A stretch of DNA of 64,000 nt from Arachis hypogaea (taxonomy: Eukaryota; Streptophyta; Magnoliopsida; Fabales; Fabaceae), in assembly GCF_003086295.3 (NCBI RefSeq), contig NC_092054.1:53613353-53677352 (forward strand), read 5' to 3'. Shown piece by piece: positions 9,243 through 19,490 of the stretch (position 1 is the first letter of the stretch; each line of letters starts with the position of its first letter). The notes beneath the pieces were generated by a model, which searched no databases, had not been told where the DNA came from, and was given only the letters and a program-made list of their open reading frames with translations. The translations under genes were made by a program, and so were the position numbers.

Positions 9243-10411
9243 TGGGCGTGTGTGCTGGGCATGCCACTTGGTGCAAACGCCAACAAACTAAATGGGCGTG
9301 GCACGCCAGCCAATGGGTGTGGCACGCCAGTTAACAATCCCAGAGGAGAACCCATGGAGCTTTACTATGGGCGTGGCACACCAAGGCCAGGGGTGGCACG
9401 ACAACTATAAATTCCAGAGAAGCATTCTTGGAGCATTACTATGGCCGTGGCATGCCAAGGCCAGGCGTGGCACGCCTACTATACATTCCAGAGAGCATTC
9501 TTGAGGACTCATAAGGAGCGTGGCACGCCAGGTTGGGTGTGGCACGCTAACCCCATCATCTACAAGGGGCGTGGCACGCCAGATTGAGGGCATGGCATGC
9601 CAAACTTGCTAGGGGTTTGAGGGGAGTGGAAGGTTCACCATCATGGGCATGCCACTTGATGTTTAAGGCATGGCACGCCAACCTTGTTCATATTCTGGGC
9701 ATGTCACTTGAGTTCTAGGCGTGGCACGCCAATCTTGAAGAGCTCAACACCATAATGGGCGTGCCACTTGAGATCGAAGGCTTGGAACACCAGTTCATTG
9801 GTCCAGAGAGGAAGAATGCAACCCCAACAAGGGTGTGCCACTTGAGATCGAACGTGTGGCACGCCAGCACAAGCCTCTAAGGAAGAAGATCAATGGGCGT
9901 GTTATTTTGGATTTTAGGCGTGGCACACCAAGGCAAGATGACCAGGGGCATGCCACTTGATGACTAGGGCATGGCACGCCAAACTTGCTCACACCAGGGG
10001 CATGCCACTTGAATACTGGGCATGGCACGCCAGTTCACTAGACCAGAGAAGGTTGATCCTGCATTACTAAGGGCGTGACACGCCAAGTATATTTTCCAGA
10101 GAAGACAATGAAGGCCTTATGGGAGGGCATGGCATGCCACTGCTGGGCATGGCACGCCAAGTATATTTCCCAGAGGAGAAGGCTGAAGAGTCCATTGAGG
10201 GCGTGGCACGCCAGTTCTGGGCGTGCGACGCTAGTTCAAGAATCCAGAGAGGAAGAAGGGAGAAGTCACAATGGGGGTGCCACTTAATCTTGAAGGCGTG
10301 GCACGCCAGGCTAGCTAAACAAAGGAGGCGTGCAACTTGGGAGCCAGGCATGGCACGCCAAGCCAAGCTGAGAAGCTGGGCGTGGCACGCCACTCACACG
10401 CCAGGCACATG
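9243..10411 (+). repeat. Array of the palindromic word GGCGTGGCACGCC in the element C LTR
   Basis: About 30 copies by eye of GGCGTG-G-CACGCC or its reverse form GGGCGTGCCACTTGA occur over about 1.2 kb, at irregular 15-60 base spacing and in both orientations. C-to-T and G-to-A variants (GGCATGGCATGCC) are common, as expected from CpG decay. The array ends about 85 bases before the TATA box, in the U3 promoter region. Open frames here are shadows of the repeat. Confidence 0.85.
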
Positions 10412-10496
10412 GTGCATTTTAATGAGTTTTCCTTTTATTTTTAATTGTAATTTTCTTTTCCTTTTTGTAATTTTCATTTTTTAGTTATAGGAGTAG

Positions 10497-10504
10497 TATA
10501 AATA
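10497..10504 (+). promoter_or_regulatory. TATA box of the element C 5' LTR
   Basis: TATAAATA in GTAGTATAAATACCCCCT. The matching site in the 3' LTR is at 43332-43339. Confidence 0.7.
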
Positions 10505-11492
10505 CCCCCTAAGAGTACTGAAAAAAGGTTTTTGATCATTTGGTTAGTTGGTTTTGCTAGTAGTGGTTTTTACTTCAGTTCATCTTCTTCCATCTCTTGT
10601 ACTTTTCTCTAAGCTATGAGTAGCTAAACTCCCTCTCATTGGGAGAGGGAGCTCTGTTGTACTTGATGGATTAATGATAGTGAATTTCTTTTTCTCTTCA
10701 TCTTCTCTTTGATTTGCTAGAAGGAATTTCGTTTCTCAAGGCTAGTGTTCAATCATCTTGGAAAAGAGGTTGAATGTAATTTGGGTTTCATGGGAACCTT
10801 GGAAACGGAAACATGAAACCATGCTTGAAATTCCTTCTCACACTTGAGTAGATCTGGGTTTTGGGATTGGATATGGTGACATGAAATCCACCCATTATTT
10901 GGATATATGAGGATGTGTGGTATAATCAGGGACCAAGCTTATCTCTCTTCATGAGCAATTAGACCAAGGAATTTGCTGATTATCAAGATTTGAGAGATTG
11001 AATCACCAAGGAATTGGGGTTCAATCAATCATGATTACCAAAAGGTCAACGAGTTGCATGATTAAAGATGAGATGATCTAGATTTGATCCAAAGAGAGCA
11101 ATATCTCCTAATCCCAATGAATTTCTCCTATTCTTATCTTCCCTATTATTTATAGCTTTCCTTAATTTCTGCCATCACCCATTCTCCATTTACAATTTAG
11201 TCATTTATGTTCTAGCACTTTACATTCTTGTCATTTACTTTTCTGCACTTTATAGCTTTCTTTTATCTTTAAGTCATTTACATTTCTATTATTTAGAATT
11301 CTGCACTCAACAAATCTTATTAGTCAGCTTTACTAATTCACCCATTAATTAAAGTTGCTCAATCTATCAATCTCTGTGGGATTCGACCTCACTCTACTGT
11401 GAGTTATTACTTGACGACAATTTGGTATACTTGCCAAAGACGAATCCATTATATTTTGATATATATAGTGCAAATTCGGTCCATCAAGTTTA

Positions 11493-11510
11493 TGGCGTCA
11501 TTGCCGGGGA
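11493..11510 (+). promoter_or_regulatory. Primer-binding site, element C
   Basis: TGGCGTCATTGCCGGGGA differs at two positions from the tRNA-Asp complement seen at 16-33 and follows the LTR end by six bases. Confidence 0.8.
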
Positions 11511-11843
11511 TTGATTTTGATTTGATAATGATTATGTTCATGGGTATTTAGATTAAGCATTTTTATTTACCTTGTTAATTCCTTTAATTTCAGTTCTTAT
11601 TTTTTTTCTCTTAGCACTTGAATTTCCACTTGTTCGTTGTATACATAGCCATTCTAACAAGAAGCACACTAACTGTTTGATGCTTTGCATCAAGCAAAAT
11701 TGACTACCCACCCTTCTTCCAAAGAGGGTGATAATCCTTGTCTTAGATTTTGTTTTGCATTGTGTATGATAGGGAGGAGAGGAGCTGCAATCTCCTATGA
11801 TTTTGAACCTGATAGGACATTTCTATGACTGAAAAAAGGAGCA
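11511..11843 (+). other. Leader of element C
   Basis: About 330 bases of AT-rich untranslated sequence between primer site and gag. No feature is seen beyond CTTGTTCGTTGTATACAT-type low-complexity sequence. Confidence 0.5.
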
Positions 11844-12646
11844 GTGGCAAGAGGCAAAAGGGTAGTTGATGAAGAAGAAGAAGAAGATAATCTAACTCAA
11901 GATATGGATGGTGAAGTACCCAATCATCAAGATGAAGCAGTGGGCAACCGTGCTCCCCCACAAGAAAGGAGAATGCTAGGCTCTTACATCAATTCCAACC
12001 CTGGGAATTGTTGGAGTAGCATCTTAAAACCCACCATACATGCCAAAAATTTTGAGCTCAAACCACAACTAATCACTCTTATTCAAAAGAATTGTTCAAT
12101 TGGAGGAAATGCTCAAGAAGATCCAAATGAACATCTAACCACATTCTTGAGAATCTGTGACACAGTAAAGGCTAATGGTGTTCACCCAAACACCTACAAA
12201 CTGCTTTTGTTCTCCTTTTCTCTCAGGGATAAAGCAGCTAAGTGGCTGGAATCATTTTCAAAGAAGAGTTTGACAACTTAGGATAATGTTGTGAACGAGT
12301 TCCTGGCAAAATTCTACCCTCCCCAAAGAGTTAACAAGTTGAGAGCTGAGGTGCAAATATTTATACAACAAGATGGGGAGACTCTCTATGAAGCTTGGGA
12401 GAGATACAAAGAGTTGACAAGAAGATGCCCTCCGTATTGTTCAATGAGTGGGTCCAGCTGCACATATTCTATGAAGGATTGTCTCAAGAGTCAAAGAAGA
12501 CTCTAGACCACTCTTCAAGAGGTTTTCTCAATAACAAGAAGACAATTGAAGAAGCCATAGACATCATAGAAACTGTGGCTAACAATGAGTATTTCTATGC
12601 CTCTGATAGAAACTCAAGAAGGGGAGTAATGGAGCTGAACCAAATT
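11844..12646 (+). pseudogene. gag: gag, N-terminal part (element C)
   Basis: The frame starts MARGKRVVDEEEEEDNL and includes a retrotransposon gag core: NFELKPQLITLIQ, then FSLRDKAAKWLESF, FLAKFYPPQRVNKLRAEVQ and GETLYEAWERYKELTRRCP, the usual Ty3 capsid block (PF03732-type). A stop at 12280, and a frameshift near 12400-12430 before VQLHIFYEGLSQESKKTLD, break it. The coding then runs through TIEEAIDIIETVANNEYFYA to MELNQI, where a CACTA fragment interrupts it. Gag resumes at 13474 (DALLAQNK). The role in the family is virus-like particle capsid in the cytoplasm. Confidence 0.8.
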
Positions 12647-12690
12647 AGCATGCATGTTCATCAATTCACGAATTTACAGGTTTTTGTACC

Positions 12691-12795
12691 AAACCCCCAA
12701 ATTGCAAACCACATAATCAGAACCCTACCCTCTCAGATTTTAGAAACCCCCAAATTGCAACCCGAAAATCAGAACCCTACCCTCTCAGATTTTAG
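12691..12795 (+). repeat. 53-bp direct duplication inside the CACTA fragment
   Basis: The two units (12691-12743 and 12744-12795) both start AAACCCCCAAATTGCAA and end CTCTCAGATTTTAG, with a few differences. Confidence 0.85.
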
Positions 12796-12980
12796 AAACC
12801 AAATGAAGGTGAATACATACCTTTCTTGATGATGCTGAGCGAATAAAGAGAAGCTTTCAGTCGAGCGCAGAGTCGATCTTCCTGATGTCAGCGCGCAGCG
12901 AAGAAAACCGGCGATGAAGATGAGTGGCGGTGTGGTGAGTGGTGAGAGGTGAGTAATGAAGATGAGTGAGTGGTGGAGAT

Positions 12981-13057
12981 GGTGACGCTGTGAGCGGTGA
13001 CGCCGTGAGCGGTGACGCCGTGAGCGGTGACGCCGTGAGCAGTGACGCCGTGAGTGG
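12981..13057 (+). repeat. 15-bp minisatellite in the CACTA fragment
   Basis: About five units of GGTGACGCCGTGAGC. An open frame on the minus strand (THGVTAHGV...) merely reads through it. Confidence 0.9.
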
Positions 13058-13386
13058 TCTTCTCTGATTTGGGGGTGAGGATGAAGGGTATCACGAGTGA
13101 TGTTTTCAGTGGCCAAGTTATTTTTTGTTATTTGCCTAAGTGTCTGTACGCGTGCGTGCAGTGTATATTTGGTGAAAGGTGAAAAGAATTTACTAAGTGT
13201 TGACACATTTGACTTGAAATATATTAGGCAACACTTTAAAAGTGTTCTCTTTGGTGTAAAAAGTGAACCCATAACTCTTAAGTTAAGGCTACACTTTATA
13301 AGTGATCTTTATAATATCTAAGGCATCACTTTTCAAGTGATGCCACAAATTTGTTTCCTATTCTCCTGCAAAAAGGAAACACGGAG

Positions 13387-13423
13387 AAAAGCGTAGCCTA
13401 TTCCTATAATAGGCTACGCTTTT
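13387..13423. repeat. Perfect 16-bp inverted repeat in the CACTA subterminal region
   Basis: AAAAGCGTAGCCTATT (13387-13402) and its complement (13408-13423) are separated by CCTAT. A second palindrome, GGCATCACTT/AAGTGATGCC with a 3-base centre, lies at 13322-13344. Such subterminal repeats are where CACTA transposase binds in known systems. Confidence 0.8.
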
Positions 13424-13473
13424 CAAATGTAGCTTAAGAAAAGTGTGGCTGAATGGGTGTTTTTCTTGTAGTG

Positions 13474-14424
13474 GATGCTCTGTTGGCTCAAAACAAGGTG
13501 ATCACAGCTCAACTAGCTGCTCTAACCAAGCAAATGGAGAAGAATCAAGTCTCAGAAATCAACACTCAAGCACCTATGCAAGAAGGAGATAGCCTAGAAG
13601 TTGAATGTGAATGGGAGCAAGCCAACTATGTGAACAATGCATCAAGACCACCATATGACCCTAATGCTAAAACATACAACCCAGGTTGGAAGAACCACCC
13701 AAACCTTGGGTGGAGAAATCAACAAAACTATACCCAAGACCACAAACCATATCACTCTAACTAACACAACAACTCCAGCCATCAATCTAACAATCATAGA
13801 CCCTACCACAACCCATACAATGCCCCATACCACTCAAACCAACAATCACATAGCAACCATTCTCAAATTGTAATATCCTCAACCCCACAACCATGTGATA
13901 ACAGTAACAACTTTGCAAGATTAGAGGCCATGATGTCACGAATGGCAGGGAATATTGCCATTATTGCAGAGAGACAATTGCAAGCTGAAAAAAAGATAGA
14001 CTTAATCCAAGAAGAGGCTAGATTCAACATAAAGAACCAAGGGGCATCAATATCAAAACTGGAGTCACAATTAGGATATCTATCCAAGCAAATACCAATG
14101 CCTATAAACACATTCCCAAGTGATACCATGACCAATCCTAGAGGAGAATGCAAGGCCATCACACTAAAAAGTGGGAATGTGGTGAAGGAGACATCCTCAA
14201 GCCACAATTTTCAAGAAGAAGAAGTTGCAAATAATTCAGAAATCAAGAAGGAAGAAGAGACACATACTCCAGCTCCACCAAAATAAGTCTTGAAGCCCTA
14301 TGTACCAAAGGCACCCTACCCACAAAGGCAAAGAAAAGATGGGAAGGACAGCCAGTTTTCTAGATTCTTGGAGATCTTCAAGAGGCTCTAAATCAACATC
14401 CCTTTTACTGAGGCATTAGAGCAA
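13474..14424 (+). pseudogene. gag: gag, C-terminal part (element C)
   Basis: After the CACTA fragment the frame resumes with DALLAQNKVITAQLAALTKQ, then WEQANYVNNASRPPYDPNAK and YNPGWKNHPNLGWRNQQNY, a motif series typical of Athila-lineage gag C-termini. A stop at 13762 follows. The frame continues with an Asn/His-rich stretch, then MSRMAGNIAIIAERQLQAEK (coiled coil) and GECKAITLKSGNVV. Stops at 14284 and 14389 separate it from the protease region at 14425. No CCHC zinc knuckle is seen. The multiple stops mark an old, inactive copy. Confidence 0.75.
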
Positions 14425-15084
14425 ATGTCACTCTATGCCAAGTTCCTAAAAGAGTTCATGACAAAGAAAAGAAACTGGGGAGAAAAGAAAACTGTGGTGC
14501 TCACAGAAGAATGTAGTGCAATTATACAAAAGAAACTTTTCCAAAAGATAAAAGACCCTGGAAGCTTTCAAATCCCTTGCATCATAGGGGACATAAGCAT
14601 TGAGAAGGCACTATGTGATTTAGGAGCTAGCATCAACCTTATATCATTGGCCATGATGAAGAGAATGAGAATTAAAGAGGCCAAACCAACAAGGATGGCA
14701 CTCCAACTAGCTGATAGAACATTCAAGTTTCCTTATGGAGTGGTGGAAGACTTGTTGGTTAAAGTGGGAGAGTTCATCTCCCCAGTTGATTTTGTTGTGC
14801 TTGACATGGAGGAAGAGTCTAATGCATCCATCATACTAGGAAGACCATTCTTGGCAACAGCTGGAGCTATAATTGATGTGCAAAAGAGAGAGTTGGTCAT
14901 AAGACTACATGAAGAAAAGATGGTGTTCAATGTTTTCATTGCAATGAGCTACCCCAAGAAATCCATTGGAGAATGTATGATAGTGGACACAATGGAAAAA
15001 TTAGTTCAAGGAGTCCTAGAAGAAGATCAATGTGAAGAAGCAAGGGAGCAAGATCATCAAGCATCATGTGGTGAACTATCATAA
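14425..15084 (+). CDS. Aspartic protease region of pol (element C)
   Basis: A continuous 219-codon segment of a larger polyprotein. It has the retroelement protease signature CDLGASINLISL (about residues 64-75), then LQLADRTFKFPYGVVEDLLV, the DFVVLDMEEE strand and the ILGRPFLATAGAIIDV block. The catalytic Asp is present. The first ATG is not a real start; the frame is preceded by gag-linked coding (KPYVPKAPYPQRQRKDGKD) with two stops. A stop at 15082 separates it from reverse transcriptase. The enzyme would process gag-pol inside particles. The flanking regions are broken, so the product is not expected to be functional. Confidence 0.75.
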   Translation: MSLYAKFLKEFMTKKRNWGEKKTVVLTEECSAIIQKKLFQKIKDPGSFQIPCIIGDISIEKALCDLGASINLISLAMMKRMRIKEAKPTRMALQLADRTFKFPYGVVEDLLVKVGEFISPVDFVVLDMEEESNASIILGRPFLATAGAIIDVQKRELVIRLHEEKMVFNVFIAMSYPKKSIGECMIVDTMEKLVQGVLEEDQCEEAREQDHQASCGELS

Positions 15085-16516
15085 GAAATCCTAGAAGACT
15101 CAATCATGCTAGATAAGGAAACCAAAGAGAAAGTGGAAGCACCAAAGCTAGAGTTGAAAACCCTGCCCCCAAGCTTGAAGTATGCTTACTTGGGGAGCAA
15201 CAATACATATCCAATAATCATCAACTCAAGTTTGAGTGAAGAACAAGAAGAGAAGCTCATCAATGTGTTGAGGCAACACAAGAATGCTATAGGGTGGACA
15301 CTTTTAGATTTAAAGGGAATTAGCTCCTTAATGTGCATGCATAAAATCCTTCTTGAGGAGGATGCCAAGCCCTCAATACAACCATAAAGAAGGCTGAACC
15401 CCTCAATGCAAGAAGTAGTACAAAAGGAAGTGCTGAAGTTATGGCAAGCAGGGGTGATTTACCCCATCTCCGACAGCCCTTGGGTGAGCTCTGTTCAAGT
15501 AGTCCCCAAGAAGGGAGGGATCACAGTTGTGCCAAATGAGAGAAATGAATTGATACCAACAAGAATAGTGACTGGATGGCGCATGTGTATAGACTACAGA
15601 AAGCTCAATGAAGCCACAAGAAAAGACCATTTTTCCTACCATTCATGGACCAAATGTTGGAAAGACTTGCTGGACATGAGTACTACTATTTCTTGGATGG
15701 ATACTCTGGCTACAACCAGATCGTAGTGGATCCTAAAGACCAAGAGAAGACTTCTTTCACTTGCCCTTATGGTGTTTTTGCATATAAACGCATGCCCTTT
15801 GATTTGTGCAATGCACTTGCTACATTCCAAAGATACATACTGTCCATTTTTTCTGATATGATTGAGATGTTTATTGAGATTTTTATGGATGGTTTTTCAG
15901 TGTTTGGTGACTCTTTTCCTAATTTCTTACACCATCTTGCCTTGGTGCTCAAGAGATGTCAAGAGACTAACCTAGTTTTGAACTAGAAAAAGTGTCATTT
16001 TATAGTTACTAAAGGGGTAGTCCTTGGCCACAAAATCTCTAAGAAAGGCATAGAGGTAGATAAAGCCAAGGTGAAAGTGATTGAAAAATTACCCCACCTT
16101 GCAGGGTCAAAGCAATTAGGAGTTTCTTGGGACATGTTGGGTTCTATAGAAGGTTCATTAGAGACTTTTCAAAAATTGCAAAACCTTTAAGTAACTTGCT
16201 TGTCTCTAATGTACCATTTATCTTTGATAGAGAATATATGCAAGCTTTTGATGAGCTTAAAAGCAAGCTCTCCTCTGTACCTATTATAGCACCACCTAAC
16301 TGGGACTTACCTTTTGAATTGATGTGCGATGCATCAGATTTTGCTATTGGTGTTGTTTTAGGACAAAGGAAAGACAAGCTAGTGTATGTCATTTATTATG
16401 CTAGCAAGGTTCTTAATGAAGCCCAAAGGAACTACACCACCAAAGAAAAAGAACTTCTTGCTATAGTTTTTGCATTTGATAAATTCAGATCATATCTCAT
16501 TGGTTCTAAAGTCATT
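15085..16516 (+). pseudogene. Reverse transcriptase and RNase H start (element C), truncated
   Basis: The order is a linker (LELKTLPPSLKYAYLG), then RT motifs GVIYPISDSPWVSSVQVVPK, WRMCIDYRKLNEATRKDHF, FTCPYGVFAYKRMPFDLCNA and the catalytic box. The box reads FMDGFSVFG where the family has FMDD, so a catalytic Asp is lost. RNase H begins at FELMCDASDFAIGVVLGQRK and reaches FRSYLIGSKVI at 16516, where the X composite cuts in. Stops at 15385 and 15984 and frameshifts near 15625-15645 and 16110-16130 break the frame. The rest of RNase H and most of integrase (about 1.1 kb judged from D and G) are missing; only the integrase end survives at 26391. Confidence 0.8.
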
Positions 16517-17436
16517 GAATTCTTGCTAGTAAAGAAATTTACAAATAAATTCCCGTTGTAAGTATAGTTTCTAAACCAACAGAAAATCCTTTCGTACAAA
16601 AGTTTTGGTTGTCACTTAAGCAAACCCAATAAAATTGATAACCGAAGTATTGAAACCTCGGGTCGTCTTCTCAAGGAATTGCAGGGAGATGTATTTATTA
16701 TTGGTTATGGGTTTTTGTTTTCTGAGAAATTTTAAGAGTTGAATAACAGAAATAAATAATTATAAATTAACGCAATAAAAATTAAAAGAGATTTATATAT
16801 TCTAATTAAAAAGCCTTGAATGGAAGAATGATTAATTGGAAGTTCTATCCTTGTTGGAATTCTCTCAAGTGTAGTATAAAGAGGTTGTTGTTTTCACTTA
16901 GTTAACCCTTACTAAATAAAGGAAAGTCAAGTGATTGAGCTAACTCTTATTCGCAAATCCTAGTCCTCTCCCTTGGGAAGCTCTAGCGTTAGTAAATAGA
17001 GAATTAGCCAACAACTTCCATATTAAATATCCACTTGAGCATTCCAACTCAAGTGTCTCCTCTTAATCAATTCATCAATTAAAGCTAAGAATGTAAAAAG
17101 CTAAATTAAAATCATAAATCTGGAATACCTCAAATTGCATTAAATATAAAATCAAATCTAACATGAAGAGTTCCTCAACCAATTTGGCTAAATAAGTAAC
17201 TACCAAGAGAAATAGATAAACCAAAGTACTAGGATAAATAAAAGTAGATAAGAGAAACTAAATTAAAAGAACATTGAACCTGGAATTGAGAAGAAGCAAT
17301 CCTAAAATTAAGAGAAATCCTAAATCCTAAATCCTAAAACTTAAGAGAGAGGAGAGAGCCTCTCTCTCTCTAAAACTACATCTAAAATCTAAAATTGTGA
17401 ATATGAAAGTTGTGTTTGAATGGATGGATTCTCCCA

Positions 17437-17443
17437 CTTTATA
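17437..17443 (-). promoter_or_regulatory. TATA box in the left LTR of X
   Basis: TATAAAG on the minus strand within GAGGCTATAAAGTGGGAG, matching the element A LTR. The CpG array lies about 75 bases upstream of it in transcription order. Confidence 0.55.
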
Positions 17444-17516
17444 GCCTCTAATATGTGTTTTCTGGGTTGAAAACTGGGTCAAAAACAGCCAAGAAATCGC
17501 CCCCAGCGTTTGATAA

Positions 17517-17735
17517 TTCTGCAGATCGCGAAGGTCACGCGTACGTGTCAGTCACGCGTATGCGTCATTCGGCGTTTTTCCTTGTGACGCGTACACGTTG
17601 TCGACGCATGCGCGTCATTCGTGCAGACTCCAATCCACACGTTCGCATCAGCCACATGCACGCGTCGCTGTAATTTTCTCTATTTCGCGCGCTCGCGTGA
17701 GCCATGCGCGCGCGTCTGTGTTCGCTGGTCATCTC
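17517..17735 (-). repeat. CpG palindromic array in the X left LTR
   Basis: Words such as CACGCGTACGTGTC, GTCACGCGTATGCGTC and CGCGCTCGCGTGAG. The near-identical array of the other outer LTR is at about 25900-26095. Open frames on both strands here are compositional. Confidence 0.8.
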
Positions 17736-18021
17736 CTTAGTTTCTTGTGTTCCTTCCATTTTTGGAAGCTTCCTCTCCATTTTCTAAGCCATTCCTGCCC
17801 TATAAAGCCTGAAACACTTAACACACGGATCACGGCATCGAATGGTATAAAGTCGAATTAAAATATATTAATTAAAGATCTCGTAGGAAGCAAGTTTTCA
17901 ACCATAGAATAAAACTAGGAAGGAAAATATAAAATCATGCAATTAGTATGAATAAGTGGGTGATGACTTGATGAAACCACTCAATAAAACACAAGATAAA
18001 CCATAAAATAGTGGTTTATCA

Positions 18022-18038
18022 ACCTCCCCACAGTTAAA
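18022..18038 (-). promoter_or_regulatory. 3' polypurine tract of composite X
   Basis: The minus strand reads TTTAACTGTGGGGAGGT directly before the LTR start at 18021. Confidence 0.8.
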
Positions 18039-19330
18039 CATTAGCATGTCCTCACGCTAAGCTCAAGAGAACTATAAGAGTGAAGAGGAATGGTAGAAAG
18101 TATGAAATGCAACCTATCTATATGAATGAAACTACATGCAGAATGCTTTTCCTACTTGGTTAAAAGTAAACAAATTTTTCAAGACAAACATAAATCTGAT
18201 TCCACTAATTCAAATCATACAATAAAAGACAAGTAAACTTGTAAGAAGACAGCTCATGAAAGCAGGAAACATAGAATCAAGCATTGAACCCTCACTGGTA
18301 GTGTATATGCACTCTAATCTCTCAAGTGTCTAGGGTTAATTCACTCTACTTTTCTCTAATCATGCTTTATAAACTTTGTTCTTCATCTAACCAATCAAAA
18401 AAATTTAATGTACCAATACAAATATCATGCGGTTTTTTCAGGGTTGTAATGGGGCTAAGGTAAGTGTGAGGATATATGTATGGCCAAGTGAGCTATAATA
18501 TGAATCTTTAATTAACCTAAGCTTTCACCTAACATACACACATACTCTATATAACTCTAGAATCATGCCTAGCCACCCAAAATTTCCATTTTTGCATATA
18601 TATATAAGCAAACCATAACATATCAATGCACATAGATATTTGATTTTTCTGGTTTCACATGAGTAGGTACCCAAATTTCCAATATTTTATTATTTAAACA
18701 ATGTACACTTTCATTAACCCCAATACCCACAGTTTCCCCACAATTAGTTAACATACTATCTTAAGCTAACCAAAGATTCAATTGGGGTATTTAATTTATT
18801 TTTCTGCTTAAGGCTAGTGATGTGGTAAAATATAGAACAAATGGGAATAAAAAGGCTCAAGGTGGCTAACAAGGGTGACATAAAAGGGTAGGCTATTTGG
18901 GATAAGTGAGCAAAAACAAGTAATGGCCTCAATCATATGCAAGCATGTAAATACACTAAATAATGGACATATAGACTGGAACAAAGCAAAGTCTGCAATT
19001 ATAGAGAAGGAAATACACAAGAATAAAATATTATAGTTAAATAATGTAACCATGTAATTAAGCTCAAATCTCACAGGTTGTGTGTTCTTTAGCTATAATT
19101 CATGTTCTAATTATAATCTTCAAACAATTTTAACACAAAAATTTTAATTTAAATTAGTGAAATACTATAAAGTCTTGAAAAGAAACTCATTACTTTAACC
19201 AAGCAGTGGTAAAATATGCACAAAATCAAGAAAATATGCAATTAAACATGCAAATGCAACAATGAACTAACAAATAAAGTAATATATTGGTGTTGAGAAG
19301 AAAATAACTAACCCATGGAGATCAGTATCG
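18039..19330 (-). other. AT-rich 3' interior of composite X
   Basis: Non-coding. It matches the 3' interior of element A block for block, including CATGAGGACATGCTAATG-like sequence and a weaker purine word near 18726-18745. No gene is supported. Confidence 0.6.
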
Positions 19331-19347
19331 ACGTCCCCATACTTAAA
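19331..19347 (-). promoter_or_regulatory. Internal polypurine-tract copy (composite X)
   Basis: The minus strand reads TTTAAGTATGGGGACGT, a slightly decayed match to the 3' tract, about 1.3 kb upstream of it. Confidence 0.5.
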
Positions 19348-19490
19348 GATTGCACCGTCCTCGGTGCATGCAAAGAAGTGCAAGTGAACGGGCTGCTACA
19401 ACTGATGCTCTTTCTTTAGTAGATTATGAACATGGACTTGTCTGTTGCCCCAAATAGAAGTTTCTCCCTTTTTCCTTCTTCGGTGGCCAG
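19348..19490 (-). pseudogene. Collapsed extra-ORF remnant (composite X)
   Basis: On the minus strand a pyrimidine tract ends CTTTCAG at 19494-19492, and one base later comes CTGGCCACCGAAGAAGG, where A and D have ATGGCC. So the start codon is lost (ATG to CTG) while the acceptor-like AG is kept. The other end carries ACCGAGGACGGTGCAA, shared with the end of D's extra ORF. The middle of the ORF is missing. No protein is expected. Confidence 0.55.

Larger units (their letters stand above)
9102..11486 (+). repeat. 5' LTR of element C (left end missing)
   Basis: From ATAGAAATAGTGAAATCTC to ...TTCGGTCCATCA it matches the split 3' LTR at 30409-30570 plus 42105-44316. It contains the palindromic word array, a TATA box at 10497, a long AT-rich transcribed part, and TCTGTGGGATTCGACCTC near its end, a block shared with other Athila/FIDEL LTRs. 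Bases before 9102 belong to the Tat-like LTR, so the LTR start is lost. Confidence 0.8.
12647..13473 (-). mobile_element. CACTA (En/Spm-like) transposon end fragment inserted in gag of element C
   Basis: The right edge reads TTTTTCTTGTAGTG, the reverse complement of CACTACAAGAAAAA, the terminal inverted repeat of many plant CACTA elements. Subterminal palindromes (13322-13344, 13387-13423) and repeats of an ACACTTTT/AAAGTG word fit CACTA subterminal regions. The left edge has no CACTA terminus and no 3-base target duplication is visible, so the other end was lost. The insert splits an Ile-Asp codon pair in gag. Confidence 0.75.
16517..18021 (-). repeat. Left outer LTR of composite X
   Basis: On the minus strand it starts TGATAAACCACTATTTTATG at 18021 and ends ...CTAGCAAGAATTC at about 16517. 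The ending CGTTCGTCA seen in the right LTR is absent. It includes a CpG array (17517-17735) and a TATA box (minus strand, 17443-17437). It is nearly identical to 24867-26390. Confidence 0.85.

Noticed and set aside
9243..10411. Possible CRISPR-like array
   Set aside because: Repeats are 13 bases, irregularly spaced, in both orientations and inside a plant LTR; no cas genes.
10067..10484. Overlapping open frames on both strands in the C LTR array
   Set aside because: They consist of translated GGCGTGGCACGCC units (MACHA, ARQ, HAK words) in every frame; composition shadows.
17598..17861. Host gene exon near GC-rich block in the X left LTR
   Set aside because: The GC-rich block is the LTR's CpG array, repeated at about 25900-26095 in the partner LTR.
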